The notes under the pieces are model-generated. The model ran no database searches and was not told the DNA's origin. It saw only the letters and a list, made by a program, of their open reading frames with translations. A stretch of DNA of 64,000 bases from Ancrocorticia sp047602305 (GTDB taxonomy: Bacteria; Actinomycetota; Actinomycetes; Actinomycetales; Actinomycetaceae). Both the position numbers and the translations under genes were made by a program. Location of the stretch: NCBI GenBank assembly GCA_047602305.1, contig JASGHO010000001.1, positions 3,472,001-3,536,000 of the forward strand, given 5' to 3'. This document shows, one piece after another, positions 1 to 8,585 of the stretch (positions within the stretch are counted from its first letter, which is position 1; every line of letters begins with the position of its first letter).

Positions 1-1940
1 AAACGGTTGAGCGTCGCGCCCAGATCGATCGCGCGCGGCTCGGCCAGGTGTGCAGGCCACTGGCGTGCGCCGAACTTCGTCAGGGCGTCAAGGCCCTCGC
101 TACCGATCAGCTCAGCGATCTGTGTGGTGAGTTCGGCAACGGACGCTTCACCATTGGACAGCTTCTCGAGGATCCCACGCAGACCCCACGCAATCGCCTC
201 GGTCTGACCCGATTCGACAATCTGCTCGATGTCCGCGATGTCCACCTGCTGCTTGTCCAGCTGGATCTTCTCCAAGCCCATCGCCTTCGTCTTGGGGCGA
301 TCAGCGCGGCGGGCAGGACGCAACGGGACGCGGGGCGCCGTCGTCCCGAAATCGGTTTCGTCGCTGCGCTCGCGCGGGTTGTTCGTGACGACCTCTCGGG
401 CCGCTTCCGTGACGTCCAGGCAGCGATAGGTGTCGAGCATGAGGACGCGGTCGGCGACGTCGAGGTAGTCGCCCGAACCGCCCATGACGATGATGGTGGA
501 AACGCCGCGGGTACGCGCGAGGGCGCCGATGCGGTCCACGAGTGGAGTGATCGGTTCCTTGTCGGTGTGCACGAGTTCGCGCATGCGAGCGTCGCGGATG
601 AGCAGGTTGGTGGCGGAGGTGTCCTCGTCAATGAGCAGCAGTTTTGAACCGAGTTCTGCCGCCTCGATGATAGCGGCAGCCTGGGAGGTGGAACCGGAGG
701 CGTTTTCGGTGGAGAAATTCGTGGTGTCTGTGCCGCCGGGCAGATGGTTGATGAAGGGTGAGACGTCCACGCCGGTGACGGCGCGTCCGTCTGCCGCGCG
801 GATCTTCATGGCGCTCGGGGTGGTGGCCACGAGCTCGCGTCCGTCGCCGGGGATATGCGCGTAGACGCCGCGCTGCAGGGCGCCGAGAAGGGTGGACTTG
901 CCGTGGTATCCGCCGCCGACGATGACAGTGATGCCTGGCTCAACCGCCATGCCCGAGACTTCGCCAGCGTGGGGAAGGCTCACGGTGTGGCGGAGGGCCT
1001 CAGGGGAATCGAAAGCGACCGCGTCGCTCAATGGAAGTTGCGAGATGCCGGAGCGGCGGGGGAGGACGGCGCCGTCGGCTACGAAGGCGAGCCAGCCGCG
1101 CTCGCTAATGACCTGCTGTAGAGTGCGGTAGTCCTCGTAGGCGGCCACGTGTTCGCGGAGTTGCTGGAGGTAAGCAGCGGCGTCCTCGTGGGCGAAGTCG
1201 AGTGTTTCCATGACGGTGTCGGGCAGGTCGCGGTCGAAGATGTCAGCGGCGGTGTGCCCCATGATGGTGCGGCCGCGTGCCGGCATGTGCACCTGGAAGC
1301 GCAGCTCGATGCGCTCCTCGGTGACGGTACAGGCCGAGCGGCGCAGAATCTCCTGGCCGGGGCGCGCAATCTGGATCGTCGAGGGGCGCGAGAAACGCCC
1401 AACATTGCGCTCAAAGGAGCGATTGAGGAAATCGGCCACGGCAACGCGCTGGTCAGCTGTTTCGAGAAGGTCGGTGGGAAGGCCGATCTTCTCCGGCTGA
1501 GCGGTTGCTCGCAGTGACGACGGCGGTGCGTAGGGATCAGCCTGAACCCTGTCGATCGCGAGTGAGAAGGCACCGAAATCCCAGTCGCCGATGAGGGACT
1601 TGTAGGAGCCGTAGTTGCGGCCGTCGAGGCGATGGAGTGAGCTGATGAGTTCGTCATCAAGGCCCTCACGGCGGCGCGGGGGCTGGTCCACATAAGCCTG
1701 GTCGCGGTTGTACCCGCCTCGGCCCCGGTTGCCTCCGTGTCGGTTGTTGTCGCGGTTGTCCCGTCCGCCGAAGTTGTTGCGGCCGAAGCCGCCATCGCGG
1801 CTACCAGAGTGGTGAGAACGGTTGGAGTCATTGGTGTTGCTGGAGCTTCCGCCGCGGGATCCATCGCGAGAGTTTCCGCCGCGATCGTTCAAGGAGTCAC
1901 CGCGGTTGCCGTAGGAATCGGAGTGCTGGTCATCAGTCAT
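1..1940 (-). CDS. ABC-class ATPase (COG3044 family) with RGG-like N-terminus, 3' end outside window
   Basis: About 646 codons are visible and the gene runs off the left edge. The core matches the predicted ATPases of the ABC class (PF09818 type): a P-loop GGGYHGKST near residue 340 and a Walker B LLLIDEDTSATN near residue 435. Residues 1 to about 65 are a disordered Asn/Arg/Gly/Asp-rich stretch with several RGG, GRG and DNRDN motifs, not typical of the family and suggestive of RNA binding. The ATG at 1938-1940 begins MTDDQHSD. The biochemical role of the family is unknown. No partner gene is visible; the next gene on the same strand ends about 260 bp upstream. Family assignment is firm, function is not. 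Confidence 0.85.
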   Translation of the reverse strand, partial: MTDDQHSDSYGNRGDSLNDRGGNSRDGSRGGSSSNTNDSNRSHHSGSRDGGFGRNNFGGRDNRDNNRHGGNRGRGGYNRDQAYVDQPPRRREGLDDELISSLHRLDGRNYGSYKSLIGDWDFGAFSLAIDRVQADPYAPPSSLRATAQPEKIGLPTDLLETADQRVAVADFLNRSFERNVGRFSRPSTIQIARPGQEILRRSACTVTEERIELRFQVHMPARGRTIMGHTAADIFDRDLPDTVMETLDFAHEDAAAYLQQLREHVAAYEDYRTLQQVISERGWLAFVADGAVLPRRSGISQLPLSDAVAFDSPEALRHTVSLPHAGEVSGMAVEPGITVIVGGGYHGKSTLLGALQRGVYAHIPGDGRELVATTPSAMKIRAADGRAVTGVDVSPFINHLPGGTDTTNFSTENASGSTSQAAAIIEAAELGSKLLLIDEDTSATNLLIRDARMRELVHTDKEPITPLVDRIGALARTRGVSTIIVMGGSGDYLDVADRVLMLDTYRCLDVTEAAREVVTNNPRERSDETDFGTTAPRVPLRPARRADRPKTKAMGLEKIQLDKQQVDIADIEQIVESGQTEAIAWGLRGILEKLSNGEASVAELTTQIAELIGSEGLDALTKFGARQWPAHLAEPRAIDLGATLNR

Positions 1941-2197
1941 ACCTCTAGCCTACGGGCCTCGCTAGGTAAGGCGTTCACGTAGCTTCGAGACTCTCCGCAC
2001 GTTTGCCGAGAAAATATCGTCGGAATCAGTATGGGCCCGTGCGTGACGTACAGGCCACGTGCAATTCCGAAGCTATTATTTCCTGGCCGCGGCGTTTCGC
2101 CTTTGCTAGCGTGCCCCATCTGTACATATGTCACAGATAGGGTCTTCTCACGAAGTTGAAATTCGGGGTTCACCAGAGTTTCCTGGGGAGTGGTTGC

Positions 2198-4672
2198 CTA
2201 ACCATGGTCACCCATCGCTTTTATTGATCGCCACGTTATGGTTGCGCTGGTTCCGAGGGCCAAGGTGAAGCAGGCGAGGATCGCAGCCATGGTGGTTGTC
2301 ATATCGATCTGCGGGGTGATGTGCTGCCCGACCGTTTCAGAAAGACCTGCCGCGATTCCTGCGAGTGATGGAAGGGCTATGGCGAGCCCCAGCAGAACAC
2401 CTACGCAGACGATCACGAATGTTTCTGCGGCAACGATAGTGACGATCTGTCCCGCGCTGCCACCGGACATTCTGAGTACTCGGAAGAACCCATGCCTGCC
2501 TTGTAGAGACATCGCCATCGTGTTCGCCAGCGCGATCCCGGTGTAGCCAACAGCAACCACGATGAGCACGAGGCTGAACTGGAGGAGAAGCCAGTAATCT
2601 CGTTGGTAATCGGCTAAGGCGTAGCTCTCTGCGTCATACACAATTGCACCGGGACCGAGATCGGTTGGGGAATTCTCTGAGGGAACGAAGATTGATTCGG
2701 TGAGCGCCGTTGGGTCATGTGCGCGAACCGTATTTCGAGAGAGATAGAACCCTGCCATTGCGGGTTCGAAGTCTCTGATCGCGATGATCGTCAATTCTTC
2801 TGTGTCGCCATCCGCGAACGTCACTTCCAGCGTTTGGCCTTCGTGCCAGCCGAACTTCTCGGCGAGCAGCGTTGAGACTACGGCGTGGTCTACGCCCTCG
2901 TCGTCGGGAGAGAGCCATCCGACACCGTCCATGACTGTGATTCCTTGGCCGGGTTTGTCCACAAAGAGCCGGGTTGCGAGCCCTGCCCGGACCACAGGCC
3001 CGGTTGAGACCTCGTTGACCTCCGCATCGGTCAGTCCAGGCTTGTTCTTTGGCCAGACGATCGACTGTCCCCGTAACTGTGCGGTAACCGCTGCGGGGTA
3101 CGCGACCTGGCTGGTTGGCACATATCCGCTGATCAGCACGGCAAACCCTACGGTCGCGATGATCGATGCGGCGAGTCCTGCACTGCGCGTGCCACCGGTG
3201 GAGAGTTCAGCGCGCAGTAGCATCGATCCGGCTCCTCGCGCACCGCGAAGTGGCCGGGTCACAAGTCGTGCAAACGGTGGAATGAGTACCGGTGCCAGTA
3301 GCGTAGTAGCGACTATGAACAGCATGGCTCCCAGCAGCGAGAGAAGGATGCGCCGATCCGCGTTCGCCGTCGCCGTGAGGATGCTGACCCCGATCCCAGC
3401 GCCCAGGGTGAGGCCACCACCGATCCAGCGGGGACGGCTCATGGCTGAGCGTTCGACGCTCGCGGATCGCATCGCCTCCATTGGCATTGTCCTTGCGGCT
3501 CTGCGGCTCGACAACCAGGCGCCTCCTGTCGCCACGATGGTGCCGACGAAGACTGGAATCAGGATTGGCCCAGGTGTGTACTCGATATTGAAGTCCACGG
3601 CGGTGACCTCGATACGTCTCATGATGCTCGCCAGCAGCGGGGCACCGAGGGCACCGAGCCCGGCACCGACGATGCCGCCGAGCGTTCCGGTGACAGCTGA
3701 TTCGATGAGCACCATGCGCTGCACTTGGCTCGGGAGAGCACCGACGAGGCGAAGCAGTCCGAGTTCCTGTCGTCGTCGTACCATTAGAGACGCAAAGGTG
3801 GAGGCGACGATAAATATTGTGACGAAAAAGCCCAGGGCGGTCATGGCGCTGAGTAGTTGCGCGCCGACGAAACGATCATGTGCAATGTACGGCGGTTGCA
3901 GCTTTGATCGGTCGTGACCGACAAGCACCGTTCCGGCGCCGTCGAGCTGGTGTTGTGCTTCGGCTTGAACGTCGTTGATATTGGCTCCGGGTGAGAGCAC
4001 GAGCCCGATCGCTGATACTCCCGGCGCTAGTTCGCTCGCGAGTTCGTCAGTGACGAAGACCGAGCGTTCCAGCGGCACGGGCTCGCCGTTGCTCGGCTCA
4101 GTATCTACCAGGCCGGTAACGGTCATCGTGCGTGGGCCACTCACGAAGAGCAGCGATACTTGATCGCCCACGTCGAATCCGAGCCGCTGGTCAACGACGA
4201 CGTCGTCGCGCTGCTCCGGTGGCGATCCGGCTGCAAGTTCATAGGGGGCAAGGACGGCGCTCGACCAGCCGTGCCCTGCCGTCAATGCCTCATCGCCCGC
4301 CGGTACTGGGGCTCCGTTGCGAACCACTTGGGCATAGAACGATCGGTCAATCACCGCCTCGTCCACCCCGGGGACTGCCGTCAGCTTGTCAACGAGTTCG
4401 GTGGCTGCTGCCGGTGACCAGGGGAGCAGGTCTGATGGGGTGCCGTTCTCGTTCGGGATCGTCTGGCCGACCGCGATCAGTGAGGTGCCCGCGAATCGCG
4501 GCGGTACCTTCGCGGCGGAAGACGTCCATACGAGCATGGTCATCTCCAAGATCGCGACGCCTAGGCAGACCGCGACGAACGCTCCCATGAAACTTGACCA
4601 ACGAGTTCGCACATTGGCCGCGGCAATAACCAGAATCTCGCCCGAACCGGACGTGAACCTGAGACGTGACAT
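2198..4672 (-). CDS. ABC transporter permease, FtsX/MacB type
   Basis: An 824-aa integral membrane protein with an N-terminal membrane anchor, a large extracytoplasmic region, and two FtsX-type membrane domains: one near residues 260-400, with the signature MVRRRQELGLLRLVGA, and one at the C-terminus, with a HGFFRVLRMSGGS repeat of the same motif. This two-FtsX layout is typical of actinobacterial exporters of lipids, peptides or antimicrobials. The start MSRLRF lies 8 nt after the stop of the ATPase gene, so the two form one operon. A further 13 in-frame codons upstream would overlap the ATPase gene and are less likely. It is divergent from a two-component system, a common arrangement for peptide-antibiotic sensing and detoxification. 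The substrate cannot be read from the sequence. Confidence 0.85.
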   Translation of the reverse strand: MSRLRFTSGSGEILVIAAANVRTRWSSFMGAFVAVCLGVAILEMTMLVWTSSAAKVPPRFAGTSLIAVGQTIPNENGTPSDLLPWSPAAATELVDKLTAVPGVDEAVIDRSFYAQVVRNGAPVPAGDEALTAGHGWSSAVLAPYELAAGSPPEQRDDVVVDQRLGFDVGDQVSLLFVSGPRTMTVTGLVDTEPSNGEPVPLERSVFVTDELASELAPGVSAIGLVLSPGANINDVQAEAQHQLDGAGTVLVGHDRSKLQPPYIAHDRFVGAQLLSAMTALGFFVTIFIVASTFASLMVRRRQELGLLRLVGALPSQVQRMVLIESAVTGTLGGIVGAGLGALGAPLLASIMRRIEVTAVDFNIEYTPGPILIPVFVGTIVATGGAWLSSRRAARTMPMEAMRSASVERSAMSRPRWIGGGLTLGAGIGVSILTATANADRRILLSLLGAMLFIVATTLLAPVLIPPFARLVTRPLRGARGAGSMLLRAELSTGGTRSAGLAASIIATVGFAVLISGYVPTSQVAYPAAVTAQLRGQSIVWPKNKPGLTDAEVNEVSTGPVVRAGLATRLFVDKPGQGITVMDGVGWLSPDDEGVDHAVVSTLLAEKFGWHEGQTLEVTFADGDTEELTIIAIRDFEPAMAGFYLSRNTVRAHDPTALTESIFVPSENSPTDLGPGAIVYDAESYALADYQRDYWLLLQFSLVLIVVAVGYTGIALANTMAMSLQGRHGFFRVLRMSGGSAGQIVTIVAAETFVIVCVGVLLGLAIALPSLAGIAAGLSETVGQHITPQIDMTTTMAAILACFTLALGTSATITWRSIKAMGDHG

Positions 4673-4679
4673 GAAGCGC

Positions 4680-5513
4680 CTACCCTTCAAGCCGAGCCAT
4701 ATGGGCAGCAATCAACGCAGCGTTTGCTCTGCGTTTTTTCGGGTCCTGACCGATGATGTCCACGACCCGACCATCGGCAAGGAAGACCACCCGATCGGCG
4801 TACGAGGCCGCCGCCGCGTCGTGGGTGACCATTGCTACCGTCTGTTGGTGCTGATCGACGATGAGCCTGAACTGTTCCAGTATGTTGCGGGAGGTCTTGG
4901 TGTCGAGAGCGCCCGTGGGTTCGTCCGCGAAGAGCACAGCCGGTCGGGTAATTAATGCTCGTGCCAGTGCAACTCGTTGCTGCTGGCCACCGGATAATTC
5001 GCTGGGTCGATGTTGCGCTCGATCCGCGAGGCCCACTTCGGTCAATGCAGCTGTGACCTCGGCGGGAGAGGGCCTGCGACCTGCGAAACGCAGTGGGAGT
5101 TCGACGTTCTGCGTGGCCGTGAGGGAGGGCACCAGATTGAAAGACTGAAAGACAAAGCCAATGTAATCGCGTCGCAACAGCGTTCGCTGGCGTTCATTCA
5201 GCTTGTCGAGTTCGATACCGGCAACGAATACCTTGCCGCTTGTGACTTGGTCAAGCCCGGCTGCGCACTGCAACAACGTGGACTTCCCGGATCCTGACGG
5301 TCCCATGATCGCCGTGAACGTACCCGCGTGAAAGTCCAGGTTCACATCATCCAGCGCGATCACAGATGATTCGCCGCGACCGTAGACACGGCGTGCTGAA
5401 ACCAGACGTACGACGGAGGATGTTGGCTGAATATCCATGGGAGTGCCCGTGAACTGGGATCTCTTTCGTAATTTCATGGTATCCATTCCAGCCGTTACCA
5501 AAGCCCCGCACAT
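4680..5513 (-). CDS. ABC transporter ATP-binding protein, MacB/LolD type
   Basis: This 277-aa protein (shorter if an internal Met is used) has a Walker A GPSGSGKST, an ABC signature LSGGQQQR, a Walker B VLFADEPTGALD and an H-loop MVTHD. The FADEPTGALD form is typical of MacB/LolD/FtsE-like exporters that pair with FtsX permeases. It is the first gene of a two-gene operon with the downstream permease. Possible starts are at 5513, 5486 (MDTM), 5477 (MKLRKR) and 5438 (MDIQPTS); ribosome-site evidence does not settle the choice. The 73-bp gap to the divergent kinase gene contains a perfect palindrome that may be the operator. Confidence 0.88.
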   Translation of the reverse strand: MCGALVTAGMDTMKLRKRSQFTGTPMDIQPTSSVVRLVSARRVYGRGESSVIALDDVNLDFHAGTFTAIMGPSGSGKSTLLQCAAGLDQVTSGKVFVAGIELDKLNERQRTLLRRDYIGFVFQSFNLVPSLTATQNVELPLRFAGRRPSPAEVTAALTEVGLADRAQHRPSELSGGQQQRVALARALITRPAVLFADEPTGALDTKTSRNILEQFRLIVDQHQQTVAMVTHDAAAASYADRVVFLADGRVVDIIGQDPKKRRANAALIAAHMARLEG

Positions 5514-5535
5514 TGATGTTATTGATAGCGTCTAG

Positions 5536-5551
5536 GTAGTGCTAGCACTAC
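5536..5551. promoter_or_regulatory. Perfect 16-bp palindrome between ABC exporter and two-component system
   Basis: GTAGTGCTAGCACTAC is its own reverse complement. It is centred in the short divergent gap between the exporter operon and the kinase-regulator operon. NarL-family regulators bind dyads, so it is a candidate site for the adjacent regulator. The binding is inferred. Confidence 0.55.
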
Positions 5552-5586
5552 TGCGGAGGCCTGAACCGTTCAGATAAGCTGCTTGG

Positions 5587-6810
5587 GTGGAAGCACGAAC
5601 AGCATGGCAAGCGATCGCCCAGCGCCCGCTGGGGTTTGTTGCTACCGTGTGGCCGTGGCGTGCGCTGGTGTATCTTCTCAGCGGGGTGATGTTCGGCGCG
5701 GTTACTGCACTCGTGCTCATGTTGGTTCTCGCGACTGGGGTATTGACTACCCTGGTCTTGGTGGGAATAGCGATCCTCGCTTCCGTGGCATTAGCCGGGG
5801 TTCCGGTGGCCGCTATCGAGCGAAGAAGGCTTCGGCTTATTGATCTTGACCCCGCGCCTGATCCACACGTGAAACCTGCTCAGCCTGGCGCTGAGAACTG
5901 GGTTCGCACGCGAATTAACGAGCAGGTCACCTGGCGGGAACTAGGTTTCATGGCGCTCTCAGTTTTAGGGCTCTGGTGGGTTGACGGGCTTGTACTGTTC
6001 TTCGCTTTCGGTGTTCCGTTCATTCTGATTCAATCAGCGGTGCTCGATTCCACCGTCTGGCCCTTGGCGATCCTTGGTGCTGTCGTGATACCTACAGCGC
6101 CGTTCATCATTACCGTGTGGGCCGCCGCGCACGGTGCGTTGGCACGCGCGGTCCTCGCCCCTCGCGATGCCGAGCTCGGACGAGAACTGACCGAGGTGAA
6201 GCAGTCGCGTGAACGCCTAGTCACCGCGTTCGAGACCGAACGAGTGCGAATTGAACGAGACCTGCACGACGGACCACAACAGCGCCTCGCATCATTGCGA
6301 CTGATCCTCGGGATGATGCAGCTCGACGTGCCCGCAGGTTCATCGTTGGCAACGCAACTTGAACAAGCTCAGCAGCAAGCCGCGGATGCACTTGCTGAGC
6401 TCCGTGACGTTGCGCGAGGAGTGCGCCCGCAGGTGCTTACCGATAACGGACTCGCCAGCGCACTCACAGACCTAGGAAACCGTTTCGCAATCCCCGTGAC
6501 TGTCCAAGCTTCGATACCGCGGCTTGCCACAAACGTCGAGACCACCGCCTATTACGTCGCAGCAGAACTCCTCAGCAATATCGCCAAGCACAGTGGTGCG
6601 ATCCACGCTGAAATCCAAGCGAATGTGCACAACGACGTTCTCACCTTGACCGTTATCGACGACGGCGTCGGTGGTGCTGACCCGCAGCAAGGTGACGGGC
6701 TCACCGGACTTGCCGACCGCCTCGCAGTTGTCAATGGGAGACTCCGCATCTCCAGCCCTCAGGGCGGTCCAACCCTCGCGCACATGGAGATCCCATGCCG
6801 GATCAGCTAA
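5587..6810 (+). CDS. Sensor histidine kinase, NarL-system (HisKA_3) type
   Basis: A 407-aa kinase starting with GTG. Four to five hydrophobic segments lie at roughly residues 25-50, 52-76, 120-145 and 155-185, followed by a coiled linker. The dimerisation/phospho-acceptor domain has its His at about residue 227 in ERDLHDGPQQRL. The C-terminal HATPase_c domain shows the N-box ELLSNIAKHS and a DDGVGGA G-box. There is no large extracytoplasmic sensor, so it probably senses membrane state or works with the adjacent ABC exporter, as in LiaS/BceS-like systems. It overlaps the response regulator gene by 16 nt, indicating translational coupling. The signal is unknown. Confidence 0.9.
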   Translation: MEARTAWQAIAQRPLGFVATVWPWRALVYLLSGVMFGAVTALVLMLVLATGVLTTLVLVGIAILASVALAGVPVAAIERRRLRLIDLDPAPDPHVKPAQPGAENWVRTRINEQVTWRELGFMALSVLGLWWVDGLVLFFAFGVPFILIQSAVLDSTVWPLAILGAVVIPTAPFIITVWAAAHGALARAVLAPRDAELGRELTEVKQSRERLVTAFETERVRIERDLHDGPQQRLASLRLILGMMQLDVPAGSSLATQLEQAQQQAADALAELRDVARGVRPQVLTDNGLASALTDLGNRFAIPVTVQASIPRLATNVETTAYYVAAELLSNIAKHSGAIHAEIQANVHNDVLTLTVIDDGVGGADPQQGDGLTGLADRLAVVNGRLRISSPQGGPTLAHMEIPCRIS

Positions 6811-7472
6811 CCAACGATCATGTCAATCGCCCGCTGCGAATCGCGCTGGCGGAAGACAACACCCTCCTCCGAGCCGGTCTTGAGACACTCCTCAATCGAT
6901 TCGGATACGAGATTGTCGCATCGGTCGATAATGCGATTGCACTCGTGCAGGCAGCACGCGAACTCGCGCCTGACCTTGTTCTCACCGATGTTCGTATGCC
7001 ACCCAACAACGCCGATGATGGTCTCCAAGCCGCAATCACAATCCGACAGCAACGCATTGACCAACCTGTCCTCGTACTCAGCCAGTACATTGAACAGTCC
7101 TACCTGGCGCACCTACTTGAATCACAAGGCGGTGCTGGAATTGGTTACCTGTTGAAAGACCGCATTGGAGACGTTCGGGACTTTGTCGATGCCATCCAAG
7201 TTGTTGCAGCAGGCGGCACTATTATCGATCCCGAGGTTGTACGCCAACTTGTACGAAATCAGAATGATCCTCTCCAGAAGTTGTCGCCGCGTGAACGTGA
7301 GGTGTTGTCGCTCATGGCCGAAGGCCGATCCAACGCCGCGATAGCCAGTCGGCTCTTCGTTTCCGAAGCTGCGGTCAACAAACACATCCGCAGTATCTTC
7401 ACCAAGCTTGGCCTTTATGTGGCTCCGGATGATCACCGACGAGTCCTCGCAGTCCTGGCATTTCTACGGTAG
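6795..7472 (+). CDS. Response regulator, NarL/LuxR family
   Basis: A 225-aa regulator with a receiver domain (acidic pair AED near residues 19-21, phospho-acceptor Asp about 65 in LVLTDVRMPP, conserved Lys in YLLKDR) and a C-terminal LuxR-type HTH (LSPREREVLSLMAEGRSNAAIASRL, written here only as landmarks 153-178). Its start lies inside the 3' end of the kinase gene. It probably controls the divergent ABC exporter through the palindrome at 5536-5551; that link is inferred from position. It is paralogous to the regulator at 59374-60024, including the unusual PP-T/N-x-D stretch after the phospho-acceptor. Confidence 0.9.
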   Translation: MPDQLTNDHVNRPLRIALAEDNTLLRAGLETLLNRFGYEIVASVDNAIALVQAARELAPDLVLTDVRMPPNNADDGLQAAITIRQQRIDQPVLVLSQYIEQSYLAHLLESQGGAGIGYLLKDRIGDVRDFVDAIQVVAAGGTIIDPEVVRQLVRNQNDPLQKLSPREREVLSLMAEGRSNAAIASRLFVSEAAVNKHIRSIFTKLGLYVAPDDHRRVLAVLAFLR

Positions 7473-7511
7473 GGGGTGGTTGGTACGAGGGCGCGAAGAT
7501 GGGGTCCAGGA

Positions 7512-7640
7512 TCACCAGATTCCCATGAGGTCGAACGGAGTCATGCACACGATGTCGCGGATGATGAGCTCTTCTCGCTTTGCATCACCAAGCTCTTGGA
7601 TCGCATCATTGCGTAAGATCTGAGTTCTCTCTTGCCGCAT
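7512..7640 (-). CDS. Possible 42-aa small protein or gene remnant
   Basis: An open frame starts MRQERTQILRNDAIQEL and ends DLMGIW. Its charged, helix-like composition (ELGDAKREELIIRDIV) looks more protein-like than most chance frames here. It lies antisense in the 204-bp gap between the response regulator and the tandem-HTH gene. I recognise no family. No strong ribosome-binding site is seen. It may be a remnant of a longer gene or chance. Confidence 0.2.
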   Translation of the reverse strand: MRQERTQILRNDAIQELGDAKREELIIRDIVCMTPFDLMGIW

Positions 7641-7676
7641 GTGTACGTACGGTTACACCGCGCGTAGTATGAGCGT

Positions 7677-8402
7677 ATGAACAGCCACTTGCCGATTGAC
7701 TCCGTGGAGCGCTTGGCGCGAGCCGTGTCTGAGATGAGGAAAAATGCTGGCCTCACTCAGGAGGCGCTTGCGGCGAAGGCAGGTGTCAGCCGGAAGTTTG
7801 TTGTGGAAGTTGAGAAGGGGCACCCCCGTGCTGAACTGGGGAAGGTGCTTCAGCTTCTCCGTGCGCTGGAGTTGAGCCCGGTCGTTCTTGCCTCGAAGGA
7901 AAGGGAGGGGTCCTCCTCGCTCGATACCGAGCAGCAAACCGGGCGTTTACGAGCTCATGACCAATCGACCGGTGGTACCCCGTCTGTTCCCGAACCACTC
8001 ATCACCCGTCCCTTCATCAACAATGTGCAAAGGTTGGCCTCGATCGTCACGGCGGCCCGAGAAGCACGTGACCTGACGCAAAAAGAACTTGCCACCGCGG
8101 CGGGGGTGAGCCTCGACTTCCTCGCCGACATCGAGAATGGCATCGAACGCGCGGAGATCTCACAGACGATTCGCGTCCTCAATCAGCTTGGCATCGAGCC
8201 GCGCGCCATGCCGATCCGGCCAGCCTGGACGTTTGGATCGGATGGCCGAGTGAAGAGTGAATATCTTGGTGGCAACGATGAGCGGACCCGCGAGTTTGCC
8301 CACGACGCTTATCGAGATGCCGGAGCTTCCGGAGAATTGCTGGGTAGGTTGGATATTCTCACGACGACGACGGCGCCTCGTGGGCGTCCGTCAACTCACT
8401 AA
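7677..8402 (+). CDS. Tandem HTH (XRE/HipB-like) regulator
   Basis: This 241-aa protein contains two separate XRE-type helix-turn-helix domains. One spans about residues 10-65 (core GLTQEALAAKAGVS and the HipB-like EVEKGHPRAELGKVLQ). The other spans about 117-175 (core DLTQKELATAAGVS and DIENGIERAEISQTIR). The two halves resemble each other and HipB antitoxins, so the gene probably arose by internal duplication. About 50 residues of linker separate them. The C-terminal 65 residues show no recognisable domain. HipB normally pairs with a HipA kinase gene downstream, but none is present here. A GTACGTAC palindrome (7642-7649) upstream could be an autoregulatory site. Target genes are unknown. Confidence 0.75.
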   Translation: MNSHLPIDSVERLARAVSEMRKNAGLTQEALAAKAGVSRKFVVEVEKGHPRAELGKVLQLLRALELSPVVLASKEREGSSSLDTEQQTGRLRAHDQSTGGTPSVPEPLITRPFINNVQRLASIVTAAREARDLTQKELATAAGVSLDFLADIENGIERAEISQTIRVLNQLGIEPRAMPIRPAWTFGSDGRVKSEYLGGNDERTREFAHDAYRDAGASGELLGRLDILTTTTAPRGRPSTH

Positions 8403-8464
8403 CTGCCAGGCTATTCTCACGCCAGTACTGGGATGTGATTCCTCGATGGCCTCTGAGCGGCAAG

Positions 8465-8484
8465 CTGTGCCGCATGCGGCACAG
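8465..8484. promoter_or_regulatory. Perfect 20-bp palindrome in convergent intergenic region
   Basis: CTGTGCCGCATGCGGCACAG is perfectly symmetrical with no loop, so it is poorly shaped for a terminator. It is nested between TGGCCTC (8449-8455) and GAGGCCA (8500-8506). It sits between two convergent genes, where operators are uncommon. Its role is unknown; it could be a protein-binding or structural site. Confidence 0.4.
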
Positions 8485-8585
8485 AATGTCGCTGTGGAGG
8501 CCACTTAAGTTTGCCAGCCACGGTTACACTCTCGCGACAATCGAAAACGGGAGCACATACCGTTCGTGACGGCTTGGGGAATCCT

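Noticed and set aside
1937..2173. 78-codon minus-strand frame upstream of the ABC-class ATPase gene
   Set aside because: No family resemblance and no good ribosome-binding site; probably the leader of the ATPase gene.
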